Assembly: GCA_963771715.1 (NCBI GenBank) | Contig: CAVYUQ010000018.1 | Span: 62,001-126,000, forward strand | DNA from: JACVRW01 sp963771715 | GTDB lineage: Bacteria > Actinomycetota > Thermoleophilia > Solirubrobacterales > Thermoleophilaceae | Direction: 5' to 3' | DNA: 64,000 bases | Part shown: in pieces, positions 1-8,395 of the stretch | Layout: each line of letters begins with the position of its first letter | Numbering within the stretch: position 1 is the first letter of the stretch | The notes under the pieces: model-generated | Seen by the model: only the letters and a program-made list of their open reading frames with translations | What the model was told of the DNA's origin: nothing | Databases searched by the model: none | Position numbers and translations under genes: made by a program

Positions 1-300
1 GCGGAGGCCCGCGGCGGTGATGCTGCGCGCCCGGCGGGAGGCGTACGACGAGCTGCGCGGCGCGAGGCCCGCACGGCGGTCGCGCGCGCTGCGCGACGAA
101 CCCGGGTACGCGGCCGTGCGTAGCCGCCTTGCCGACCACGCGCGCCGCCTGCTCGGACCCGACGCCGGCATCGGCGACGCGGACGCGGCGGGGTCGTCGC
201 CGTCGCGGCTGGACGACGCGGTCGACCTGTCGCTGCGACCGGCGTTCGCCGACCGTGCCGCGGACATGGTTGCCGCGGAACTGGATGGACCGGTGCATGA
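1..300 (+). CDS. V-type ATPase subunit E, 3' part
   Basis: This is the C-terminal part of the peripheral-stalk subunit E of a V-type (archaeal/bacterial A/V) ATPase, cut by the left edge of the window. The frame starting near position 2 reads an alanine/arginine-rich helix containing ARREAYDELR, then DEPGYAAVRSRLADHARRLL, which is typical of the E subunit C-terminal domain. The expected stop is the TGA at 298-300, overlapping the ATG of the A subunit (ATGA), but the conserved frame does not reach it, so at least one frameshift lies upstream. The identification rests on local similarity and on the position directly before subunit A, the usual order in bacterial V-ATPase operons. Confidence 0.6.
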
Positions 301-2036
301 TCGGACCGGACGCGATGAGCACGGTCCTGCGGGTCAACGGGCCACTGGTCGAGGTGCCGGCCGGTCCGGCATGGCCATGGCCGACCTGGTGGAGGTCGGC
401 GTCCGCGCGGCTGCCGGCCGAGGTGGTCGCCTGCGCCCGGACCGGGTCACGCTCCAGGCCTACGAGTACACCGGGGCCTGGCTCCCGGCGATCCGGTCGC
501 CGCGCTGGGTCGGCCGCTCGCCGCGCGGCTCGGACCGGGCCTGCTCGGCGGCGTCTTCGACGGACTGCTGCGGCCACTGGGCGGTGCCGCCACCTGGCTC
601 ACGCCGGGCACCCGCGCGACGGCCGACGACCGCGACATGGTGCGTTCCAGCCGAGCCGCGGCACCGGGCCTGAGACTGGCCCGGGCGACCTGCTGGGCAC
701 GGTCACCGACGCGGGACCGGTGCCGCATCGGGTGCTGGTGCCACCCGGCGTCGGCGGCCGCGTGGATCGGATACGCCCCGCCGGCGCGCTACCGCGCCGA
801 CGAACCGGTCGCCACCGTCGGCGGTGTCGACATCTCGCTGGCCAGCTGGTGGCCGGTGCGGCACGCGCCGGCCGTACGCGCGAGCGCCGGCACGACGCGA
901 CCCCGCTGCTGACCGGCCAGCGGGTGCTCGACGCTGCCTACCCGGTGACCAAGGGCGGCACCGCGGCCGTGCCGGGTGGGTTCGGCACCGGCAAGACCGT
1001 GCTGCTGCAGCAGATCGCCAAATGGTGCGACGCCGACGTGATCGTCTACGTCGGCTGCGGCGAGCGGGGCAACGAGATGGCCGACGTCGTCGGCGGAGCT
1101 GTCCGAGCTGGCCGATCCCCGCACCGGCGGGCGGCTCGCCGACCGGACGGTCGATCATCGCGAACACGTCGAACATGCCGATCATGGCCCGGGAGGCGAG
1201 CATCTACACCGGCGTCACGGTCGCCGAGTACTACCGCGACATGGGTCACGACGCGGTGGTCATCGCCGACTCGACCTCGCGCTGGGCGGAGGCGCTGCGC
1301 GAGTTCGCCTCCCGCACCGGGGCGCTGCCGGCCGAGGAGGGCTACCCGGCCGGGCTGGCCTCGGCGCTGGCCGCGTTCTACGAGCGCGCCGGCGAGGTGT
1401 CGACGCTCGGCGGCGGCGACCGGCTCGGTCACCATCGTCGGCGCCGTCTCGCCGCCCGGCGGCAGACATGACCGAGCCGGTCACCGCGCACACCCAGCGG
1501 TTCGTCCGTACACTGTGGACACTCGACCGCGACCTGGCCTACGCCCGGCACTACCCCGCGGTGGCGTGGACCGGCTCGTACTGCCGGGACGCCGACGCCG
1601 TCGGCGCCTGGTACGCCGCGCACGGCGACCCCGGCTGGGCCGGCCGCCGGGCCCGGGTCGTCGGCCATGCTCGCCGAGGCCGACCGGCTCGGCCGCGCTC
1701 GCGGAGCTGGTCGGCGTCGGCGTCGCTGCCCGGCCACGAGCGGTGGTCATGCTGGCCGGGCGGCTGCTGCGCGAGGGCGTCCTGCAGCAGAGCGCCCTGT
1801 CGGCCACCGACGCCTACTGCTCGCCCGGGAAAACGGCCGCGCTCGTCGACGTCACCTGCTCGAGGTGATGGACCGCTGCGAGCGGCTCGTCGAGGACGGC
1901 GTGCTGGCCACCGCGGTCGAGGAGTTCGACTTCTCGCCGGTGCTGCGTGCCCGCGAGGAGCACCGGCCCGGACGACGCCGACGGCGTCCGCCGCCAGGGC
2001 GCGGACATGCTCCGACGGCTGGAGGGCGTAACATGA
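297..2036 (+). pseudogene. V-type ATPase catalytic subunit A, multiply frameshifted
   Basis: Catalytic ATP-binding subunit A of a membrane V-type ATPase, about 580 codons, the usual family length. The pieces are in the right order but change frame at least seven times: N-terminal MSTVLRVNGPLVEV (315), ADLVEVG and LQAYEYTG, the P-loop GGFGTGKTVLLQQ near 980 followed by CGERGNEMADV, then SNMPIMAREASIYTG, DSTSRWAEALREF and EEGYPAGLASALA, and a C-terminal helical part ending RRLEGVT. It overlaps the next gene as ATGA (2033-2036) and the previous one at 297-300, so the operon architecture is intact. So many single-base shifts against such well-kept motifs suggest sequence error or very recent decay. 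The frame cannot be translated as given. Confidence 0.8.
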
Positions 2037-2486
2037 TCCCGCGTCGAGTACACCGGCGTCACCGAGGTGCGGGGCCCGCTGCTCGTCGTGCGGGGCGTAT
2101 CCGGGGTCGGCTGGGACGAGTTCGCCCGCATCCGTACGCCTCCGGCGGCACGCGCCACGGCCTTGTGCTGGAGGTCGACCGGGACCTCGCCGTGGTGCAG
2201 GTGCTGGAGGGCACCGCCGGTATCGACGCCCGACGGCACCGCGGTCGCGTTCGACGGCAGCCCGCTGCGGATCCCGGTCGGGCCGGGGTGGCTGGGCCGG
2301 GTCTGCAACGGCCGCGGCGAGCCGCTCGACGGCGGTCCGCCGATCCTCGCCGCGCAGACCGCCCCGGTCAGCGGATATCCGCTGAACCCGACGTGGCGTG
2401 AACCCCCGGCCGAGCCGGTCCTGACCGGGGTATCGGCCATCGACGGACTGACCACCCTGGTACGGGGCCAGAAGCTGCCGATCTTC
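2033..2486 (+). pseudogene. V-type ATPase subunit B, truncated after about 150 codons
   Basis: N-terminal third of the non-catalytic nucleotide-binding subunit B, starting at the ATG that overlaps the stop of subunit A. Recognisable pieces are VEYTGVTEVRGPLLVVRGV, the beta-barrel segment GRVCNGRGEPLDGGPPI, and SGYPLNPTWREPP followed by VSAIDGLTTLVRGQKLPIF. In intact subunits this is followed by the SGSGLPHN region. Here the frame switches at about 2487 into thiolase sequence. One or two frameshifts lie near 2045 and 2150-2230. The gene is therefore 3'-truncated at a sharp junction (see the findings). Confidence 0.8.
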
Positions 2487-2966
2487 CGCGAGGGCGGCAG
2501 CGTGACGGCCGGGAACGCGTCGCAGATCAACGACGGCGCGGCCTGTGTGGTGGTGGCGAGCGAGGAGCGCGCCCGCGAGCTCGGCCGCGAGCCGCTGGCG
2601 CGCATCGTGAGCAGCGCCTCGGCGGGCGTCGACCCGGCCGTGATGGGCATCGGACCAGTCCCGTCCACCCGCAGGGCGCTGGAGCGCGCCGGCCTCGAGC
2701 CGACGGACATCGACCTCGTGGAGCTGAACGAGGCCTTCGCCTCGCAGGTGCTCGCCTCGATGCGCGAGCTCGGCTTCGACCACGAGCGCCTGAACGTGAA
2801 CGGCGGCGCGATCGCCCTCGGCCACCCGCTCGGCTGCTCGGGCGCGCGCCTGGTCGGCACGCTCGCCCACGAGCTGCGCCGCCGCGGCGCCCGCTACGGC
2901 GTGGCGACGATGTGCATCGGCGTGGGCCAGGGCCTCGCCGCGGTGATCGAGAACCCCGCGGCCTGA
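2487..2966 (+). CDS. Acetyl-CoA acetyltransferase (thiolase), C-terminal part only
   Basis: About 160 residues of the C-terminal half of a type II thiolase, which exchanges acyl groups between CoA thioesters in beta-oxidation or acetoacetyl-CoA synthesis. Visible landmarks are VTAGNASQINDGAA, the catalytic-histidine segment ELNEAFASQVL, NVNGGAIALGHPLGCSGAR with the GHP motif, and the terminal catalytic cysteine in TMCIGVGQGLA. The N-terminal half with the nucleophilic cysteine is absent. The open frame instead continues upstream into V-ATPase subunit B. The clean C-terminus and the beta-oxidation genes that follow suggest it is the tail of a real thiolase gene whose front was lost or mis-joined. 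Confidence 0.85.
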   Translation, partial: REGGSVTAGNASQINDGAACVVVASEERARELGREPLARIVSSASAGVDPAVMGIGPVPSTRRALERAGLEPTDIDLVELNEAFASQVLASMRELGFDHERLNVNGGAIALGHPLGCSGARLVGTLAHELRRRGARYGVATMCIGVGQGLAAVIENPAA

Positions 2967-2983
2967 GCGAGGAGAACGACAAC

Positions 2984-3005
2984 GGCCGCGCCCTGGGGCG
3001 CGGCC
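2984..3005. terminator. Perfect 9-bp GC hairpin between convergent genes
   Basis: GGCCGCGCC, loop CTGG, GGCGCGGCC: a perfect stem just after the thiolase stop and before the end of the leftward gene at 3036. Read leftwards it is followed by a T-richer stretch (GTTGTCGTTCTCC), so it could serve as a bidirectional terminator. There is no long U-tract. Confidence 0.6.
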
Positions 3006-3035
3006 GCTGCTGCCTTCAGCGCTGTCGTCGGCTGA

Positions 3036-3649
3036 CTAGCCGCGGCTGCGGTCGCCCGGGCCGTCGCTCGTGGCCTGCGAGCGGTTGCTCACCGACGCGC
3101 CGTGGCTCGAGTCGGTGTTGCCGCCGTTGTCGTTCGAGTTCGAGTCGTCGGACTGCTGGGCCTTGCTCGAGTCGGACGCGCCGTTGCCGTTGTCGTCCGA
3201 GTTCGAGTCGGTCACCTGCTGGCCGTGGCTCGAGTCGGTCCCACCGTTGCCGTTCTGGTCCGAGTTCGAGTCGTCGTCCTTGACGCGCTGCTCGCCCTGG
3301 TGGGTGCTCGAGTCCTGTCGCCGTCGCCGTTGTCATCGGACTCCGACTCCTGGCCCGCGGTCGTGGCGTCGTCGGTGTCGGTCTCGTCGTCGTCACCGCC
3401 GCCGCCGGGGCCCGAGTTGTCCTCGTCGTCGTCGCTGCTGCTCTTGCCGGTGGCGGCGACCGCCTTGCCGAGCAGAGCCTGGTCGATGTCGAATGCGGCC
3501 ATCGCGAACAGCGACGTCCCCGAGAACAGCACGAACGCCACGAACAGCGTCAGCAGGCGGCGTGTGAGCGAGAGCTGGTCCCCGAGCAGGTCGTCGGGGC
3601 CCTCAGAGACGCGTAGATAAGCATGGGCTGGGTGCATGTGTCGATTCAT
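3036..3649 (-). CDS. Membrane-anchored acidic Asp/Ser/Asn/Gly repeat protein
   Basis: Unknown function. The chosen ATG (3649) has GGGAG six bases upstream; a TTG at 3673 is the other option. The protein begins with about 30 polar residues, then a single hydrophobic segment (around residues 30-50, LLTLFVAFVLFSGTSLFAMA), then a low-complexity tail of Asp, Ser, Asn and Gly. After a frameshift near 3315 the tail continues in another frame as three to four repeats of DSNSDxNGNGxxDSSxxQQ and ends in DRSRG. It looks like a type II membrane or surface anchor with a flexible, highly acidic, possibly metal-binding extracellular tail. It converges on the thiolase across a hairpin. No family was recognised. 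Confidence 0.6.
3106..3320 (-). repeat. Imperfect 60-78 bp tandem repeats encoding DSNSDxNGNG units
   Basis: The XhoI-type word CTCGAG recurs at 3106, 3166, 3229 and 3307, each inside a copy of CTCGAGTC-n-CCGTTG-n-GAGTTCGAGTC. Read on the minus strand it encodes a 20-21 residue Asp/Ser/Asn/Gly unit. It is the repeated tail of the gene at 3036-3649. Confidence 0.75.
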
Positions 3650-3706
3650 CGGCGACTCCCGGTCGAAGTTCAACTCAGAGCCTGAAACACGACAAATGGC
3701 GAAAAC

Positions 3707-4607
3707 TCACGCCAACTTGGCGCCTCTGCGGCCGAGCAGCAGCTTCGCGGGCAGCTCCGCGACGAGCGGCTGGAGCAGCGTCGCGAGCTCGGCGGCCGTC
3801 GGCCGCTTGGCCGGGTCCTTCTCCAGGCAGGCGAGAATCGCGTCCGAGAGCGCGGCCGGCACCGGGCGCGGCCACGGCCGCGGCTCGTCCTCCAGCTGCG
3901 GGAAGCGGTCCTCGAGCGGAGCGTCCTCCTCGCGCGAGCGCGGCCGGCGGAAGGGAGTCTTCCCCGCCACGGCGTGGTAGAGCGTGGCGCCGAGCCCCCA
4001 GACGTCGGAGGGCGGGCCCACGTCGCCGCGCGGGTTGCACTGCTCCGGCGGCATGTAGGCGTTCGTGCCGATGTAGTCCGTCAGCCGCCTGGCCCGCTCG
4101 ATCGTGCGCGCGAGGCTCAGGTCGATCACGCGCGGCGGGATGCCCATCACGAGGTTGTCCGGCTTCAGGTCGAGGTGCACCCAGCCCTCCTCGGCCATGT
4201 AGTGGATGACGGAGGCCACGTGCAGCCCGAGCGGGAGCGTCTGCTCGACGCGGCAGCGCGCCGCCCCGCTTGATCAGCCGCCGCAGCGTGGGGCCCTCGA
4301 GGTGCTCGACCACCACGTGCGGGTGCGCGCCCTCGATGTGCGAGTCGAACGCCCGCAGCAGCACCGGGTGGGCGAGCGCCTCGAGCGCCTCCATCTCGCG
4401 CCGCAGCCCGCGCAGCGCGTACTCCTCCTCGACGAGATCCGGGCGCAGCACCTTGGCGACCATGACGCTGAAGAGGCGCTCGTCCCAGACCAGGTAGACC
4501 TCGTAGCGGTTGCCCCCGCCGATGGCCTTCAGGCTCGTTCGGCCGGGGGCGATCTCGTGCCCCTCGGGGAAGTCCCATGACTCTTTGTCGGACACGATCT
4601 CCCGCAT
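3707..4607 (-). CDS. Serine/threonine protein kinase, cytosolic, single domain
   Basis: Hanks-type kinase of about 300 residues with nothing but the catalytic domain: no membrane segment or PASTA repeats. The start MREIVSDKESWDF is at 4607. Motifs in order: Gly-rich loop AIGGGNRYEVYL, the VMVAKVLRP lysine, a frameshift near 4260, catalytic loop HLDLKPDNLV, a DLS in place of DFG (VIDLSLAR), the activation-segment end GTNAYMPPEQ, and DVWGLGATLYHAVAGKTPF. The DLS variant is seen in other actinobacterial kinases and need not mean inactivity. It is divergent from the acyl-CoA dehydrogenase gene with only 19 bases between start codons, so the two must share a very compact promoter region. Confidence 0.85.
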
Positions 4608-4626
4608 CTTGCAGAATCCGGAACAC

Positions 4627-5786
4627 ATGATCGACTTCGAACTCACTGACGAGCAGAAACTGATCCGCGAAACGGCGCGCGAATTCAGCGACAAGGAGAT
4701 CGCTCCGCGAGCCCGCGAGAACGACCGCAACGAGCATTTCGACACCGAGCTGGTCCAGAAGATGGCCGACATGGGCTTCCTCGGCGCGATCGTCCCCGAG
4801 GAGTACGGCGGCCGCGGCGCGGACTACATGACCTATGGCCTGATCGTCGAGGAGATCGGCCGCAACGACTCCGCGATGCGGACCGTGGTCTCGGTGGTGA
4901 CCTCGCTCGTCTGCTCGTCGATCGTCCGCTGGGGGACCGAGGAGCAGAAGCAGCGCTGGCTGCCGGACCTCTGCTCCGGGCGAGCCTGGGCTGCTTCGGG
5001 CTCACGGAGCCCGACACGGGCTCCGACGCCGCCAACCTGAAGACGCGCGCCGAGAAGATCGACGGCGGCTGGCGCATCAACGGCGGCAAGATGTGGATCT
5101 CGCTCGGGAACTACGCGGGCCTGGCGATGATCTTCGCCCAGACCGACCCCGAGAAGCAGCACAAGGGCCTCGCCTGCTTCCTGGTGCCGACCGACTCGGA
5201 CGGCTTCTCCTCGCAGGAGATCCACGGCAAGCTCGGGCTGAAGGGCTCGGACACCGCGGAGCTCTCGCTCGACGGCGTGGAGGTCTCAGACGACGCGCTC
5301 ATGGGCGAGATCGGCGACGGGTTCAAGATCGCGATGTCCGCGCTCGACTCCGGCCGCTACAGCGTGGCGGCCGGCTGCGTGGGGATCTGCCAGGCGTCGC
5401 TCGACGCGTCCGTGGCGTACGCCAAGGAGCGCACGCAGTTCGACCGCCCGATCGCCTCGTTCCAGCTCGTGCAGGAGATGATCGCCGACATGGTCGTGCA
5501 GACCGACGCGGCGCGCGGCCTCGTGTGGCGGGCGGGCTGGCTGAAGGACCAGGGCAAGCCCAACACCACGGAGACCTCGATCGCGAAGCTGTACGCGACC
5601 GAGGCGGCGGTCAATTGCGCGAACAACGCGATCCAGGTGCACGGCGGCTCGGGCTACGTGGACGACTACCCGGTGGAGCGCTACCTGCGCGACGCGCGCG
5701 TCACGACTCTCTACGAGGGCACGTCCCAGATCCAGAAGCTGATCATCGGGCGCGCGGTCACCGGCGAGAACGCGATGGTGCGGTAA
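4627..5786 (+). CDS. Acyl-CoA dehydrogenase
   Basis: FAD-dependent enzyme that introduces the alpha-beta double bond in acyl-CoA substrates, passing electrons to ETF. It is about 385 codons, the family length. N-terminal helical domain MIDFELTDEQKLIRETAREF, middle beta domain with CFGLTEPDTGSDAANLKT (FAD contact), C-terminal domain with ALDSGRYSVAAGCVGICQA and AIQVHGGSGYVDDYPVERYLRDAR, and the catalytic glutamate in LYEGTSQIQ. One frameshift at about 4980 splits the gene. It is followed two bases later by the enoyl-CoA hydratase gene and belongs to a beta-oxidation-type operon; the substrate (glutaryl-, butyryl- or another acyl-CoA) cannot be told. Confidence 0.9.
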
Positions 5787-5788
5787 CG

Positions 5789-6557
5789 ATGGCCACCGTC
5801 GCCGCCGAGACGCGCGGCGCCGTCGGCCTGGCCCGCCTCGACCGCCCGGAGGCGCGCAACGCGCTCTCGCCCGAGCTGATGGAGGAGCTGGCCTCGATCT
5901 GCGAGCGCTGGGACGACGACTCGGACGTCCGCTGCATCGTCATCGCCGGCGGCGACGACTGGTTCGCCGCGGGCGCCGACATCAAGGCGATGGCGAAGCG
6001 GACCTTCGCCGAGGCGCTCACCTCGCCGGCCGCCCGCTTCTGGCCGCGGCTCGGCGCCCTCCGCACGCCGCTCGTGGCCGCGGTCTCGGGCTACGCGCTC
6101 GGCGGCGGCTGCGAGCTCGCGCTGGCCTGCGACATGATCGTGGCCTCCGAGACGCGCCGAGTTCGGCCAGCCGGAGATCCTGCTCGGGATCATCCCGGGC
6201 GGCGGCGGCACGCAGCGGCTCGCGCGCGTGATGGGCAAGCAGCGCGCGATGGAGCTCGTGCTCACCGGCCGCCGGATAGACGCGGCGGAGGCGCACCAGC
6301 TCGGCATCGTCACCCAGCTGGCGCCCGAGGACGGCTGGCTGGACGCGGCGCTCGACCTGGCGGCGCGGATCGCCGAGCGCCCGCCCCTCGCCGTCCGGCT
6401 GGCTAAGCAGGCCGTGCTGGCGGCCGAGGAGACAGCGCTGTCGGCCGGCCTCGACCACGAGCGGCGGCTGTACGAGCTGGCGATGGCCACCGAAGACCGC
6501 GTGGAGGGCATGAACGCGTTCGTGGAGAAGCGCAAGCCGGAGTTCCGCGGGCGGTGA
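5789..6557 (+). CDS. Enoyl-CoA hydratase/isomerase family protein
   Basis: Crotonase-fold enzyme of about 255 residues that hydrates trans-2-enoyl-CoA. Visible: an N-terminal strand region with LDRPEARNALSPELMEEL, the oxyanion-hole segment AGADIKAMAKR, a second oxyanion region YALGGGCELALACDMIVAS, then after a frameshift near 6160 FGQPEILLGIIPGGGGTQRLAR with the catalytic-glutamate region, and the C-terminal FVEKRKPEF. The frameshift looks like one extra base in the ACGCGCC run. Its stop overlaps the GTG of the next gene (GTGA, 6554-6557), so the two are translationally coupled. Confidence 0.9.
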
Positions 6558-8078
6558 CGGTGCTCGGGGTCGTCGGCGCCGGGACGATGGGCGCCGGGAT
6601 CGCGCAGCTCGGCGCGGCCGCGGGCATGCGGACGCTGCTGCACGACCCCGTTCCCGAGGCGCTCGAGCGCGGCGCCGAGAGCGCCCGCCGAGGTCTCGCG
6701 AAGTGGGCCGAGAAGGGGCGGCGTGGGCGAGGACGCGGCCGAGCTGCTCGAGCCCGTGGCATCGCTCGACGAGCTGGCGCCCTGCGACCTCGTGATCGAG
6801 GCCGCGCCCGAGCGGCCCGAGCTGAAGCGGGACCTGTTCGGTGCGCTGTCGCTTGTCTGCGGCGACGACGTCGTGCTGGCCACGAACACCTCTTCGATCC
6901 CCGTGACCTCGCTTGCCGGGCGCCGCGGCGAGGCCCGAGAACGTGGTCGGAATGCACTTCTTCAACCCGCCGCCGCTGATGCCGCTGCTGGAGGTGATCC
7001 GAGCCGAGCAGACGTCGGACGAGACGCTGGGGCTCGCGCAGGAGGTGGGCGCGGCGATGGGCAAGGAGGTCATCGTCGTCGCCGACGGGCCCGGGCTTCC
7101 TCGTGAACCGCTGCGGGCGCCCGTTCGGCGGCGAGGGGCTGCGGCTGCTTCAGGAGCGGATCGCCACGCACGAGCAGATCGACCGCATCTGCCGGCTGGG
7201 CGGCGGCTTCCGCATGGGGCCGTTCGAGCTGATGGACCTGGTGGGGATCGACGTGGGCTTCGAGGTCGCGCAGTCGTTCGACGAGCTCTCGTTCGGCGAG
7301 CCGCGCTGGCGGCCGAGCCCGATCCAGGCGCGCATGGTGGCCGCCGGCCGGCTCGGGCGGAAGAGCGGCCGCGGCTGCTACGAGTATGCGGAGGACGGCT
7401 CGTACCGGCCGGACGACCCCGAGCCGCCGGCCCCCGGCGGCGGTGACGGGATGGCCGTCGCGCTGCTCGGAGAGGGCGCCGCTCGCGGACGCCCTGCGCG
7501 AGCGCGCCCGCGCCGCCGGGTACGAGCTGCGCGCGGGCGGCCCGGCGGAGCTCGTCGTGGATGCGGGCGTCGACCGGGGCGACCCGCTCGCCCGGCGGAG
7601 CGCCCGCTGGTTGCGCTGTGCGCCGGGAGCAGTCTCGCCGAGCGTGGCGAGCCGGCGCCGTCGGCTTCCACCTGCTGCCGCCGCTCGACGAGGCGAAGCT
7701 GGTGGAGCTGACGCGACTCCCGACCACGCCGTCGTTCGCCTGCGAGGCGGCCGAGCGCTTCTTCGCGCACGCTGGGCTTCGTGGCGGAGTGGGTCGAGGA
7801 CGCGCCCGGCCTCGTGCTCGGGCGCATCGTCGGCCAGCTCGTGAACGAGGCGGCCTTCGCGATCGGCGAGGGGGTGGGCTCGCCCGACGACGTGGACACC
7901 GGGCTGACGCTCGGCCTCTCGCACCCGCGCGGGCCGGTGGCCTGGAGCGAGGCGATCGGGCTGGACGCACGTGCTCGCGCTGCTCGACGCGCTCTGGGAC
8001 GAGCGCCACGAGGAGCGCTACCGGGCCGCCCCGCTGCTCCGGCGCGCCGCGACGCTCGGGCGTAGCCTTCGCGACTGA
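6554..8078 (+). CDS. 3-hydroxyacyl-CoA dehydrogenase with duplicated, degenerate second half
   Basis: NAD-dependent oxidation of 3-hydroxyacyl-CoA. The first half is complete: Rossmann GxGxxG in VVGAGTMGAGIAQL, ATNTSSIPVTSLA, GMHFFNPPPLMPLLEVI with the catalytic histidine, and a C-terminal domain ending GRKSGRGCYEYAEDG. After a Pro/Gly linker (about residue 290) a second module begins AVALLGEGPLADALRERA, a Rossmann-like fold without the full glycine motif, and ends in another 3HCDH C-terminal domain (VGQLVNEAAFAIGEG, PVAWSEAIGLD). Two-module enzymes of this size resemble PaaH-type 3-hydroxyadipyl-CoA dehydrogenases, so a role in aromatic-acid degradation is possible. At least six frameshifts occur. 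The stop overlaps the next ATG (TGATG). Confidence 0.85.
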
Positions 8079-8395
8079 TGGCCACCGCCGACCTGACAGT
8101 CCTCGCGCTCGGGCGCCAGGGCGCGAGCGCCAGCGAGTACATCGCGGAGATCCAGCGCCGCCTGCGCAAGCAGGAGCGCGTGCGCTTCCGGATGCACGCG
8201 ATGGGCACCTCCCTCGAGGGGAGCACCGAGGACATCCTCGCGGTCGTGGGCGAGCTGCACGCGGTCCCATTCGACCAGGGCGTGCCGCGCGTCTACACCG
8301 TCCTCAAGCTCGACGAGCGCCGCGACCGTCCCGGCCAGACGCTCGACGACAAGGTGCGCAGCGTCGAGGAGCGCCTCGGCGGCGACGTGGCCTAG
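8078..8395 (+). CDS. MTH1187-family thiamine-binding protein
   Basis: Small (105-residue) protein of the MTH1187/YkoF-like family, which binds thiamine or related metabolites as a dimer of ferredoxin-like folds. The core HAMGTSLEGSTEDILAVVGE and the C-terminal YTVLKLDERRD are diagnostic. It is translationally coupled to the dehydrogenase upstream and its TAG stop overlaps, as CTAG, the stop of the convergent gene at 8392. The association with beta-oxidation genes is probably only positional. Confidence 0.85.
   Translation: MATADLTVLALGRQGASASEYIAEIQRRLRKQERVRFRMHAMGTSLEGSTEDILAVVGELHAVPFDQGVPRVYTVLKLDERRDRPGQTLDDKVRSVEERLGGDVA

Noticed and set aside
2067..2966. A genuine 299-residue V-ATPase/thiolase fusion enzyme
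   Set aside because: Both partners are truncated in ways that remove their active parts, and the upstream part has its own frameshifts before the junction.
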